From assembly GCA_044221445.1 (NCBI GenBank), contig JBGAPF010000001.1, forward strand, positions 317,167-381,166: a stretch of 64,000 bases of DNA, given 5' to 3'. The translations under genes and the position numbers were made by a program. The notes beneath the pieces were generated by a model that saw nothing but the letters and a program-made list of their open reading frames with translations, made no database searches and was not told the origin of the DNA. This document shows positions 33,181 through 41,796 of the stretch, one piece after another. The stretch's first letter is position 1. The number at the start of each line of letters is the position of its first letter. Source of the DNA: JBDHTS01 sp044221445 (GTDB lineage: Bacteria > Pseudomonadota > Alphaproteobacteria > Micavibrionales > Micavibrionaceae).

Positions 33181-35472
33181 ATGATCCGGTCTGCCATGTC
33201 CCTTAAGCAACTCTACGAGTCCGTCCCTCTTGGCATCTGCGCCGTCCGCCGCGACCGGCGCCGGTCGATGGACGTGCTGTACGCCAACGCCGCCTTTACC
33301 GCCCTGCTGACCGAAACAGATGTCGAGGACAGGCCGCTGGACGATATCCTGCACGGGCCGGAAGCCGCGAAGCTGATCCGTAAACTGCGCAGCACGACGC
33401 CGCCCAAGGTCTGGACGCTGCCGGTCGGCGATCGCTGGGTCACGCTGACAATCGCCGAGGATTCCTTTGGCGGCGAGCCCTGCTTCACCCTGTGGGCGAC
33501 CGATATTTCCGCAAGCAAGGAAGCCGAAGCCCGGCTGCGGCAGGAGGTGGAGGCAGCCGACGCGCTGGCCGCCATGAAGGCCAACTTCCTGGCGACCATG
33601 AGCCATGAGATCCGTACGCCCATGCAGACCGTCTACGGCCTTCTGGAACTGATCGGCGACGAAAAGCCGGACGAACGCGTCATGGCGATGGTCGAGACCG
33701 CGCGCGGCGCGGCGGGCGGGCTGCTGGAAATCCTCGACGACGTGCTCGATTTCGCCAAGATGGACGCCGACAAGATGGAATTCGACATGTTCGAAATCCC
33801 TGTCCGGATGCTGGCGACCGGCATAATCGAGGCGATGGTCGTCAAGGCGCGCGGCAAGGACGTCCGCATCGATTCCATCGTCGGGGACGATGTGCCCTAC
33901 GTCGTGATCGGCGACCCGAAGCGCCTGCGGCAGATCATGATGAACCTGATGGCGAACGCCCTAAAATTCACCCTGCAGGGTTCTGTCACCCTGCATGTTT
34001 CGGCGCAGTGCAGGATGATCAAGCCCACGCACGGCGTCGGGCTCCGGTTCGAGGTCCGCGATACGGGGATCGGCATCGCCGAGGACGTGCGGCAACGCCT
34101 GTTCACGCCTTTCACCCAGGCGGACGATTCGACCTCCCGCCGCTTCGGCGGCACCGGCCTGGGCCTGTCCATATCAAAAAAACTGGTCAACCATATGGGC
34201 GGCGAAATCGGCGTCGACAGCGTCGAGGGCGAAGGCTCGACCTTCTGGTTCGAGATCCCCACGGAGGAGATCGGCACGCAGGACAGCACCGTGAAGCTGC
34301 CGTCTCTGGACGGAATCAGTGTCCTGTCGGTCGAGGACCATCCTCAAGGGTCGCGCGAGATCAAACGGTCGCTCGAATCGATGGGCGCGTCGGTGGAAAG
34401 CTGCCACAGCTGCGCCGAGGGCCTGGAACTCGTCCGGCGCAGGCCGTTCGACGTCGGCATCATCGACCAGGGCCTGCCGGACGGGCTCGGCCTCGATCTG
34501 GTGCGGCAGATCATGGAGATACGCCCGTTCATGGGCCTGGTCATGTACACGGCCCGGAACGATAACGGCCTTGAACACACCCTGCATTCGCTTGGCGTTC
34601 ATTACCTCGCCAAACCGGCCGGCCGGCTGTCGCTGGGCGAGACCATCAAGGACGCCGCCCGCAAGGTGCGGCCCGTGGATGACGGAACCCCCAAGCGCCT
34701 GCTGATCGCGGAGGACACGCCGAGCGTGCGCGACATCCTGCGGCGGCAGCTGAAAAAATTGAACGCCGACGCCGACTTCGTGGAAAACGGCGAGGAAGCG
34801 CTTACCGCCCTGCAGACCGGGCGCTACGGTATTTTATTCACCGACCTGCATATGCCGGTCATGGACGGCTACGCCGTCGCCAACGCCGTCCGCGAACGCG
34901 AGCGTGCCGAGGGAAAAGGCTTCAGCCTGCCTATCGTCGTCCTGACCGCCGATATCCAGATGACTCAGCGGCACGTCTATCTCGGCCATGGGTTCGACGA
35001 ATGCCTGCTGAAACCCGTCTCGCTAGGTCAGTTCCGGCGCTTGCTGATCCGATGGGGCCTTCTGAGCGAAGACAGTCGCACTGACGCGGCGCCTGCACCG
35101 GATGAACCAGGTCCTCCCTCCCCCGAAACCCGCCCCGCTGTCGACCGGGACGCGATCCGCCACCAGATGGGCGCCCTCGATCAGGGCAGCATCGACATGA
35201 TGCGGATGTTCGAGGCCATGACCGCGCCGCTGATCGAGCGCATGAAAAAGTCACGGCAAGCCGGCGATTTTCATGATTTGGCCGAAGCCGCCCACAGCCT
35301 CAAGGGCGCCGCCCGCTCTGCCTGCTGCCCTGCCCTGGGCGACATCGCCGAACGCATCCAGTCCTATGCCGAAAAACGCACGGACTGCCCGGCGCTGGTC
35401 GAGGCCGCCCAGGAAGAATTCCGCCGGGCATGCCTGGAAATCGAGGCATTGAAACCGGACGGTGCGGCATAA
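33181..35472 (+). CDS. Hybrid sensor histidine kinase with two receiver domains and a C-terminal Hpt domain
   Basis: A 763-aa soluble phosphorelay protein. Order: a PAS-like domain (about 8-112), HisKA with MSHEIRTPMQ (His142), an ATPase domain with NLMANALKF and the G boxes DTGIGIAED and FGGTGLGLS, receiver 1 (Asp in GIIDQGLPDG), receiver 2 (Asp in LFTDLHMPVMDG), and an Hpt domain with AEAAHSLKGAARS. Having every relay module in one chain, as in BarA/ArcB-type kinases, implies a separate output regulator elsewhere. No membrane helix, so the signal is probably internal. Start at ATG 33181; 33196 is an alternative. Confidence 0.92.
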   Translation: MIRSAMSLKQLYESVPLGICAVRRDRRRSMDVLYANAAFTALLTETDVEDRPLDDILHGPEAAKLIRKLRSTTPPKVWTLPVGDRWVTLTIAEDSFGGEPCFTLWATDISASKEAEARLRQEVEAADALAAMKANFLATMSHEIRTPMQTVYGLLELIGDEKPDERVMAMVETARGAAGGLLEILDDVLDFAKMDADKMEFDMFEIPVRMLATGIIEAMVVKARGKDVRIDSIVGDDVPYVVIGDPKRLRQIMMNLMANALKFTLQGSVTLHVSAQCRMIKPTHGVGLRFEVRDTGIGIAEDVRQRLFTPFTQADDSTSRRFGGTGLGLSISKKLVNHMGGEIGVDSVEGEGSTFWFEIPTEEIGTQDSTVKLPSLDGISVLSVEDHPQGSREIKRSLESMGASVESCHSCAEGLELVRRRPFDVGIIDQGLPDGLGLDLVRQIMEIRPFMGLVMYTARNDNGLEHTLHSLGVHYLAKPAGRLSLGETIKDAARKVRPVDDGTPKRLLIAEDTPSVRDILRRQLKKLNADADFVENGEEALTALQTGRYGILFTDLHMPVMDGYAVANAVRERERAEGKGFSLPIVVLTADIQMTQRHVYLGHGFDECLLKPVSLGQFRRLLIRWGLLSEDSRTDAAPAPDEPGPPSPETRPAVDRDAIRHQMGALDQGSIDMMRMFEAMTAPLIERMKKSRQAGDFHDLAEAAHSLKGAARSACCPALGDIAERIQSYAEKRTDCPALVEAAQEEFRRACLEIEALKPDGAA

Positions 35473-35488
35473 ACGGTGAAAGGAATGA

Positions 35489-35866
35489 ATGCGCGGCCTG
35501 AAATTTGAGAATTACCGCCAGCCTGTCGTGCCGTTTGCGGTATGGCTGAAACGCGTGGCGCGGTCTTTCGCCCTGTCCTGCGGGATACTGGGCGTCGCGC
35601 TTGGCATCGGCATCATCGGCTACCACACATTGGGGCACCTGTCGTGGATCGACTCCATCCTCGAAGCCTCCATGATCCTCGGTGGCATGGGGGCCGTCGC
35701 GCCGATGACGGACAGCGCGGTAAAGCTGTTCGCATCGGCCTACGCCTTGTTCAGCGGGTTCGTGGCGCTCAGCAGCATGGCGATCATCCTCACGCCCTGG
35801 CTGCACCGTGTGATGCACCATCTCCATGCCGTACCGGACGATGATGGTGAGGCCGACAAAAAATAG
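35489..35866 (+). CDS. Hypothetical membrane protein (125 aa)
   Basis: About three predicted membrane helices: ALSCGILGVALGIGIIGYHT, ILEASMILGGMGAVAP and FASAYALFSGFVALSSMAII. The pattern, with the polar D-S motif between helices 1 and 2, recalls small two- or three-helix ion-channel-like proteins, but I cannot assign a family. GAAAGGAATGA lies ahead of the ATG. It begins 16 bases after the hybrid kinase stop and may share its transcript. Confidence 0.65.
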   Translation: MRGLKFENYRQPVVPFAVWLKRVARSFALSCGILGVALGIGIIGYHTLGHLSWIDSILEASMILGGMGAVAPMTDSAVKLFASAYALFSGFVALSSMAIILTPWLHRVMHHLHAVPDDDGEADKK

Positions 35867-35910
35867 CGTCTGTCATAAGAAACGGGCGTGAACGATTCAG
35901 GCCGTGCCGT

Positions 35911-38100
35911 TCACATGCCCGGCTGCGCCAGATCGCTGGTGCGCAACGTTCCGGATTCGGACGTGGCCGTGCTGTTCAGCATGTTGACCAAAAGCGCCTG
36001 GCTGGGCTGGCCGTCCTGGGGAAGGCCGTTCTCGCGCTGATAGGCGCGGATGGCGTCTTCGGTGGCCTGGCCGTTCAGCCCGTCGGCGGGGCCGGGATAA
36101 AGGCCGCGCCGCACCAGCTGTTCCTGGATCTGAGCCGTCGTCGCCTGCTCGGGGGCCGGTGTTTCGGTGGCGGCAACGGGCGGTTCCGCCGCTGGCGTTT
36201 CTTCGGCCTGCCCCAGCGAGCTCAGGTCCTCCAGCGGCACGTCGGCGGCGGGAAGGGTATTGCCGGTGCTGCGTTCCCGGGCGCGGACGGCGTCGTAGAT
36301 GCGGTCCAGATCCTTCGGCCCGTATTTCAGGGAGCGCGCCAGCTGGTTCATCGCGGCGCGTCCTTCGGGACTGCCCTGCCCTGCGGCGGTGCGGTACCAA
36401 TACAAAGCCTGGTCGGTCTGCGGCGCCCCCAGCAAACCGTTTTCGTAAATGAGACCGAGATTATACGAGGCCTCCATCACGCCCTGAATGGCGGATTTGC
36501 GGAAGTATTGCATGGCCAGCTTGGGATCGTAGGCCGCCCCCATGCCTTCGATATGGGCGATGCCGAGGTTGTATTCAGCTTCCGGATGGTTGCTGGCGGC
36601 GGCGGTGCGATACCAGGATAGAGCCTGGGCCGTATCCTGTTTCACTCCAAGGCCTTTGTGATACAGGACGCCAAGATTGTATTGCGCGTTCGGGATGCCG
36701 CGCACGGCGGCTTCGCGGAACCACTGGGCCGCCCTGGCGTAATCGATCGGAATGCCCGCGCGGCCCGCCGTATAGAGCGCGGCCAGATCATGCTGCGCTT
36801 CGGGGACCCCGTTAAAGGCTTGTCGCTGGATTTCCGCGGCGCCGCCCGGTAGCGACGGATCAGGCTGGAGGCGGCTTGGCAGGCTGCCGCCCGGCGTCTG
36901 GGATTTCAGAAAGGAGTCGGAATCGAAACCGTTCTTGATATCCGCTTTTTCGACGGAAACCGGCTTTGCGGGCACAGACTCGGTCTTTTTCGGCAAAGGC
37001 GCGGCCGGGGTTTCACGTTTTGTAGCTGGAGGGGCCGCCGGCGCGGGAGCCGACACATCCTCTTTCTCCTTCGCCACGGACACAGGAAGGGGCGGCGGTT
37101 CGCTTTTATCCTGCACGGCCATGGGCGGCGGCAGGGTCGAAGGCTCGATGGCGTTCAACGCTTCGGCCAGGGCCTTGGGATCCTTGTCGAATGCCTCCGC
37201 CATCTGCCGGTCGTTCATGGCGAGCGGATTGAGCGGCGCGGGAGAGGCGCTGGCCGCGCCGTCTTCGGATACGGCGGATTCCGGCGCGGCATCCGACCAC
37301 GTTTCCGGTAGGGTCCGGGGCGGCGTCTGCTCGAAGGTCGGAGGCGCGGGGGTCGCGGATGGTTCCTGTTGCTGCGCGATCTCATCCTGCGGCAGGGTCA
37401 GCCCGAGCCCGGCCATGCCGAGGCCGACCAGCACGCCTAGCACCAGAAGCACCATCAGGATCAGCGCCGTTTTCCCCCATGTCCCGCGTTCTGATTTTCC
37501 GGCCTCCGACAAATCGTCATTGGCGGGCAGCGGCCCGGTCAGGGCCAGCACGGACTCCCGGCCCGGCAGGGCCAGAGCGCCGGATTCGATGGCGGCGCGG
37601 GTTTCGATGACGGTTTCCTCGATCCGCTCCAGCTTGCGGATGAAACGGGCCTTATCCTGGATCAGTTTATCAAGGCGGCGGCTCAGGCGTTCCTGCATCG
37701 CCAGCGTCTCTTCGATGCGGTCGGCCAGGGCGGCGGCTTTTTCGATGCGGTCCGCCTGCTCCTCATGGGCCGCTTCCAGCCGTTCCTGACGTCGGCGCAG
37801 GCTCATTTCCGCGCTTTCCTGTTTGGACAGCTTGTCCTGCAGGGTCAGGAAGATGCTTTCGCTCTGCTCGCTGCGGTTTTCAAGCCCGTCGATGACGCGG
37901 CTGTAATCCTTCAGGGATTCCTTGAACGCCTCGCGTTCCCGTTCGTTTTTCTGGAGCCGGTCGCCGATCTGGGCCAGCAGGGTGACGATTTCGCCGTCGC
38001 GCGAGGGTTCAGGCTGCCCCGAGCCGTCTTGGGCCGAATTGCCGCCACGGACGATGCCCATTTTACGCAAGCCGGGATTATTGGCAGGCTTCCTCGCCAT
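35911..38100 (-). CDS. PodJ-like polar scaffold: coiled coil, membrane helix, Sel1 repeats, peptidoglycan-binding domain
   Basis: A 729-aa bitopic protein. Residues about 38-170 form a predicted cytoplasmic coiled coil. One membrane helix (211-236) leads to a Pro/Ala-rich periplasmic linker with DxPKALAEALN, then four Sel1/TPR-like repeats (for example NAQYNLGVLYHKGLGVKQD) and a C-terminal peptidoglycan-binding domain (VRRGLYPGPADGLNGQATED). The same order is found in Caulobacter PodJ, which places polar organelles. PodJ itself is longer, so this is a short homologue or analogue. It is a single gene, divergent from the tRNA-Gln locus. Role in polarity is inferred from architecture. Confidence 0.78.
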   Translation of the reverse strand: MARKPANNPGLRKMGIVRGGNSAQDGSGQPEPSRDGEIVTLLAQIGDRLQKNEREREAFKESLKDYSRVIDGLENRSEQSESIFLTLQDKLSKQESAEMSLRRRQERLEAAHEEQADRIEKAAALADRIEETLAMQERLSRRLDKLIQDKARFIRKLERIEETVIETRAAIESGALALPGRESVLALTGPLPANDDLSEAGKSERGTWGKTALILMVLLVLGVLVGLGMAGLGLTLPQDEIAQQQEPSATPAPPTFEQTPPRTLPETWSDAAPESAVSEDGAASASPAPLNPLAMNDRQMAEAFDKDPKALAEALNAIEPSTLPPPMAVQDKSEPPPLPVSVAKEKEDVSAPAPAAPPATKRETPAAPLPKKTESVPAKPVSVEKADIKNGFDSDSFLKSQTPGGSLPSRLQPDPSLPGGAAEIQRQAFNGVPEAQHDLAALYTAGRAGIPIDYARAAQWFREAAVRGIPNAQYNLGVLYHKGLGVKQDTAQALSWYRTAAASNHPEAEYNLGIAHIEGMGAAYDPKLAMQYFRKSAIQGVMEASYNLGLIYENGLLGAPQTDQALYWYRTAAGQGSPEGRAAMNQLARSLKYGPKDLDRIYDAVRARERSTGNTLPAADVPLEDLSSLGQAEETPAAEPPVAATETPAPEQATTAQIQEQLVRRGLYPGPADGLNGQATEDAIRAYQRENGLPQDGQPSQALLVNMLNSTATSESGTLRTSDLAQPGM

Positions 38101-38270
38101 GGCAAAACCGTCCTTTGTTTATATATGATATCGGCCTACTATAAGGTTTTAGGGAAAAGACGCCAACCGGAATCTTCGCCTTGTCCACACCGGGGCTTTC
38201 CGGGGCCGTTTTTCCCGCTTGCTTTTCCCGGTTATCTTGTTTAGGTTTCCAGCCCGTCAGCTATGTTAAT

Positions 38271-38345
38271 TGGGGCGTCGCCAAGCGGTAAGGCAGCGGT
38301 TTTTGGTACCGCCATTCCCAGGTTCGAATCCTGGCGCCCCAGCCA
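38271..38345 (+). tRNA. tRNA-Gln (anticodon TTG)
   Basis: A 75-nt cloverleaf including the encoded CCA. The acceptor stem is TGGGGCG/CGCCCCA, the D arm GCC/GGC, and the anticodon stem GCGGT/ACCGC encloses the loop TTTTGGT with anticodon TTG. The T arm is CCAGG/CCTGG around TTCGAAT. Its last 8 bases start the left direct repeat of the genomic island, so it is the likely insertion target. Confidence 0.97.
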
Positions 38346-38501
38346 TCTACATAGCTATCCGCCATACTCAGAGAGAAAGTGCCCCGTGAGGCCCGCAATC
38401 TGCGGGATTTGCGCGGATGACTCGTGTCGCCACACTACTGAGAATACCGATCTTAAGACCGCAAACCCCGTTTTTCTCAGTTGTGAAATTTTTGGTGTGG
38501 C
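38338..38501 (+). repeat. Left direct repeat of the tRNA-Gln island (attL-like), with conserved hairpins
   Basis: A 164-bp segment starting with the last bases of tRNA-Gln (CCCAGCCATCTACATAGC). It recurs at 45633-45796 with the same length and long identical blocks. Inside it are a hairpin at 38392-38406 (CCCGCA/TGCGGG) and a larger inverted structure at 38429-38501 (GCCACAC with GTGTGGC, CTGAGAA with TTCTCAG). The following gap (38502-38652) has no other feature I recognise. Confidence 0.85.
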
Positions 38502-38652
38502 GAGATTATAAGATAGATTAACAGCGGTGAGCTATGACAGCTACGATCACCGAGTTGACCGCGGTAAAGCGCGCCTTTAGGTAGCTCTCGACCCGACCAT
38601 CCCCGCATTCACGTGGTCAAGTGTATGGTTTATAAACGCATATGAGGTCTGC

Positions 38653-39885
38653 ATGCTTTTTCCAGCTATAGGCATTCTTGTTACCATCGCAGCTTTGGGC
38701 GGCTATCTAAATTACAGATATGTTCATTTGCCAGCAACGATTGGTCATATGGCTTTCGCATTGCTTCTGTCGCTTGCGGGAATTGCTCTGAATGCCCTAG
38801 GTCTGTTTGATCTTGGACCGGTGAGCGCATATGTCGCCAAGATAGATTTTTCCGGGATCGTGCTGCATGGAATGCTTTCGGTTCTGCTTTTCGCCGGTGC
38901 CTTGCACATTAATCTCGCTGAATTAAAGGATGTCAAACTGTCGGTAGGCATTCTTGCCACCATTGGCGTTCTGATTTCCACGATTGTGATCGGTACATTA
39001 ACATGGTATGCGGCAAATTTATGTGGGCTGCAACTTCCTTATTTATATGCGCTTGTCTTCGGAGCTCTGATTTCACCGATTGATCCGATCGCCGTTCTCG
39101 GGATTTTGAAAGAGGCGGGAATTTCGAAATCGCTTTACGTGAAAATAGGTGGCGAAAGCCTTTTCAATGACGGCGTCGGCGTCGTCGTTTTCGTGGCGCT
39201 CCTTGGCATCGCGTCGAGTCCTGGCCCTGTAGAATGGAATCATTTCCTCACAGACTTCCTGCGCGAGGGGCTTGGCGGACTTTTTCTGGGCATCGCTCTG
39301 GGTTGGATTACGTACCGCCTCTTGCGTTCGATCGACGATTACAAGGTTGAAATGCTTCTCACCCTCGCCCTTGTTCTGGGCGGTTATACGCTAGCTGAAT
39401 ATCTGCATGTGTCGGCACCCATCTGCATGGTCGCCGCCGGTCTCGTCATCGGCAATCATGGACGCGATTTCGGCATGTCGGACGAAACGAGGAAGAATAT
39501 CGATATCTTCTGGGAGCTGCTGGATGAGATATTCAACGCCATCCTGTTCTTGCTGATCGGGCTCGAGCTCGTCATCATTCCCTTGTCCGGCGGCATATTG
39601 TTTGCCGGCGCGCTAACGGTCGTTGCCGTTCTTATCGGACGTTTGGTCAGCGTGGGCATTCCCATCTCGATCATGCGCCTTTTCCGTGATTTCGATCGGG
39701 GTACAATCAGGCTGATGACATGGGGAGGATTACGCGGCGGCATCTCGATTGCCCTGGCTCTGGCCCTGCCCGCAGGGCCGGAAAAAGAGATTATTCTGCC
39801 GCTTACCTATATCGCTGTATTATTCTCTATTCTCGTTCAAGGACTGACGTTCAGCAGCGTCATCAGGATGATCAAAAAAGATTAA
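38653..39885 (+). CDS. CPA1-family sodium/proton antiporter
   Basis: Inner-membrane cation/proton exchanger, 410 aa with about 12 helices. Motifs: ALISPIDPIAVLGIL (the CPA1 S-x-DP-A-V), KIGGESLFNDGVGVVVF with the ion-binding Asn-Asp pair, and RLMTWGGLRGGISIALALAL near the C-terminus. There is no long cytoplasmic tail, so it is a short NhaP-like form. Likely role is pH and sodium tolerance. It is the first gene after the left island repeat, with GAGGT ahead of the start. Confidence 0.92.
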   Translation: MLFPAIGILVTIAALGGYLNYRYVHLPATIGHMAFALLLSLAGIALNALGLFDLGPVSAYVAKIDFSGIVLHGMLSVLLFAGALHINLAELKDVKLSVGILATIGVLISTIVIGTLTWYAANLCGLQLPYLYALVFGALISPIDPIAVLGILKEAGISKSLYVKIGGESLFNDGVGVVVFVALLGIASSPGPVEWNHFLTDFLREGLGGLFLGIALGWITYRLLRSIDDYKVEMLLTLALVLGGYTLAEYLHVSAPICMVAAGLVIGNHGRDFGMSDETRKNIDIFWELLDEIFNAILFLLIGLELVIIPLSGGILFAGALTVVAVLIGRLVSVGIPISIMRLFRDFDRGTIRLMTWGGLRGGISIALALALPAGPEKEIILPLTYIAVLFSILVQGLTFSSVIRMIKKD

Positions 39886-39891
39886 GCACAA

Positions 39892-40197
39892 TCATTCTTC
39901 TCCAGAAGACTTGCTTTCAATGTCACCGATCAAATCCTGCATCTCGCCGATTTTCTTCCAGTAAACATGGTCGACACTGTATGTATTCAGATACATAAGA
40001 CCTAACATGATCGCCGTTGAAACGAAAATCATAGCCACGAATTTCTTGTAATTATCCGTATGTAACGCTTTCTGAATTATTTTAGCTTTACCAATCCCGC
40101 ATCGACCCTTCAGTTCCAGAAATCCTGATTTCGCCAGATGCATAAAATTGATAACGTGTTGGATTTTTATCCTGTATAATCCCTCTCTTATCAGCAT
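39892..40197 (-). CDS. Small membrane protein, possibly a truncated relative of DUF305-associated proteins
   Basis: Up to 101 aa. One helix is clear (FVAMIFVSTAIMLGLMYLNT), followed by YSVDHVYWKK. That block resembles the first helix of small membrane proteins that continue with two more helices; here the chain ends after a short charged tail, so it may be truncated. The true start is unclear and may be at one of the internal Met codons. Convergent with the antiporter gene. Confidence 0.4.
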   Translation of the reverse strand: MLIREGLYRIKIQHVINFMHLAKSGFLELKGRCGIGKAKIIQKALHTDNYKKFVAMIFVSTAIMLGLMYLNTYSVDHVYWKKIGEMQDLIGDIESKSSGEE

Positions 40198-40255
40198 TAT
40201 TAAAATATTGATGTATATATCCGGTGACTTTCAACATCGGTGTTGAAAGGAATGC

Positions 40256-41266
40256 ATGGATAACAATAATTCAATAAAATCCGGTTTTTCCTTGGCTTTG
40301 GATAAGGTCCATGGTTGGAGCCAGGGATTTTATACGATCTTGCCGAACATGGCTGTCGGCCTTGTCGTGTTTATTATTTTCATCGGCGCGTCCTATCTCG
40401 CCAGCCGTATGATAGCGACCTATTTCCGCCGACGGGAACGGGCCGATCTGGGGCGTTTCGTCGCGTCATTTTTCTTCTGGGCGCTGATATTGCTCGGCGC
40501 CTTGATCGTGCTCACGATCATCATTCCTTCTCTCAAACCGGTCGATCTATTGTCCAGCCTGGGATTCGGCTCATTGGCTTTCGGTTTCGCGTTCAAGGAT
40601 ATCTTGCAAAACTGGATGGCTGGCCTGCTTATTCTTCTCCGGCTGCCCTTCCGTCGCGGCGATCAGATTACCGTCGGAATTGCGGAGGGCACAGTGCAGC
40701 GCGTGGACCCGCGCGCCACCATCATACGCTCCTATGACGGGCGCGATATCGTGGTTCCCAACACGACAATTTACACCAACATCGTTACGGTCCACACGTC
40801 GCAGGAGATTCGCCGGATCGAAATCGACCTCACTATCGGCTATTCTTACGATATCCGGCGTATCATGACTATCATTCAGAATGCCATGAAACCAATCAAG
40901 GAAGTCATGGCGGATCCGCCGGTGCAGGTCTTATGCTGGGATCTGGGCGCGACATCCCTCGGCGTAAAGATCAGGTGGTGGATCAATTCGGAACGATCTC
41001 AGGAAATAATATCCCGCGCCCGCGTGGTGCAGGCGATCAAGGAAGCCTTCGAGGTCAATGACATCGATCCCACGGATCCACAGCTTATTTACTACCAGGA
41101 AACGGTCAAGGCGCCCTCGTCCGCCGCAAAAACGATGCAGGTAAAGAGTGCTGATACGACCGAAACAGCAGCGCCGCCTCCCGAGGTTAAGATGTCAAAG
41201 AACGATCCGGAGACGGATAAACACAAAGCCGACTCCAAAAATGAAACTCTGCTTCCCGAGAACTAG
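40256..41266 (+). CDS. MscS-family mechanosensitive ion channel
   Basis: A 336-aa channel with three or four N-terminal helices. The pore-lining helix and following segment read LLSSLGFGSLAFGFAFKDIL, then NWMAGLLILLRLPFRRGDQI, the conserved MscS core. The beta domain has VVPNTTIYTNIVTVHT. An unusual polar C-terminal tail of about 60 residues (TTETAAPPPEVKMSKNDPET) follows the usual alpha/beta domain. GAAAGG precedes the ATG. Opens under membrane tension to release solutes. Followed 18 bases later by the DUF421 gene. Confidence 0.92.
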   Translation: MDNNNSIKSGFSLALDKVHGWSQGFYTILPNMAVGLVVFIIFIGASYLASRMIATYFRRRERADLGRFVASFFFWALILLGALIVLTIIIPSLKPVDLLSSLGFGSLAFGFAFKDILQNWMAGLLILLRLPFRRGDQITVGIAEGTVQRVDPRATIIRSYDGRDIVVPNTTIYTNIVTVHTSQEIRRIEIDLTIGYSYDIRRIMTIIQNAMKPIKEVMADPPVQVLCWDLGATSLGVKIRWWINSERSQEIISRARVVQAIKEAFEVNDIDPTDPQLIYYQETVKAPSSAAKTMQVKSADTTETAAPPPEVKMSKNDPETDKHKADSKNETLLPEN

Positions 41267-41284
41267 GCCTAGAAAGCGCGATCG

Positions 41285-41752
41285 ATGTTATTCAATTCAT
41301 GGCATAATTTATTTCAGGTGATTGGTGTTGGCGTTCTTGCCTATGCCGCCCTGGTGATTATCCTGCGCGTTAGCGGCAAGCGGACGCTCGCCAAAATGAA
41401 TGCCTTTGATTTTGTGGTGACGGTCGCGCTTGGCTCTACCTTTGCGACCATGCTCCTTTCGAAGACCGTTTCATTGAGCGAGGGCATATTGGCGCTGTCC
41501 CTGCTTGCCTTATTACAGTTTCTTGTCGCCTGGACCGCCTTGCGTTCCCCCTTTGTCAAAGACTTGGTTAAATCCAGTCCGCGCGCCCTGCTCCGAAACG
41601 GTGAATTCGATGAAGCGGCGTTGCGTAGCGAACGGGTTTCCCGTGATGAAATTCTGGCGGCGGTGCGGGGCGCGGGATATGGAGATATTTCGGATATTGC
41701 GGCTGTCGTCCTGGAAACAGACGGAAGTTTCAGTGTCATAAGCGGCGCGTAG
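41285..41752 (+). CDS. DUF421 (YetF-type) membrane protein
   Basis: A 155-aa protein with three N-terminal helices and a small soluble domain. SGKRTLAKMNAFDFVVTVALGS, given here as SGKRTLAKMNAFDF then VVTVALGS, is the DUF421 signature. The soluble part has LLRNGEFDEAALRSERVSRD followed by GYGDISDIAAVVLETDGSFS, also typical. Function is unknown; relatives appear in stress and spore contexts. It probably shares a transcript with the upstream MscS gene. Confidence 0.88.
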   Translation: MLFNSWHNLFQVIGVGVLAYAALVIILRVSGKRTLAKMNAFDFVVTVALGSTFATMLLSKTVSLSEGILALSLLALLQFLVAWTALRSPFVKDLVKSSPRALLRNGEFDEAALRSERVSRDEILAAVRGAGYGDISDIAAVVLETDGSFSVISGA

Positions 41753-41796
41753 GCCGGAAACCGCTCCGCTCTTATGGATGTCAAATAATGCTACTC

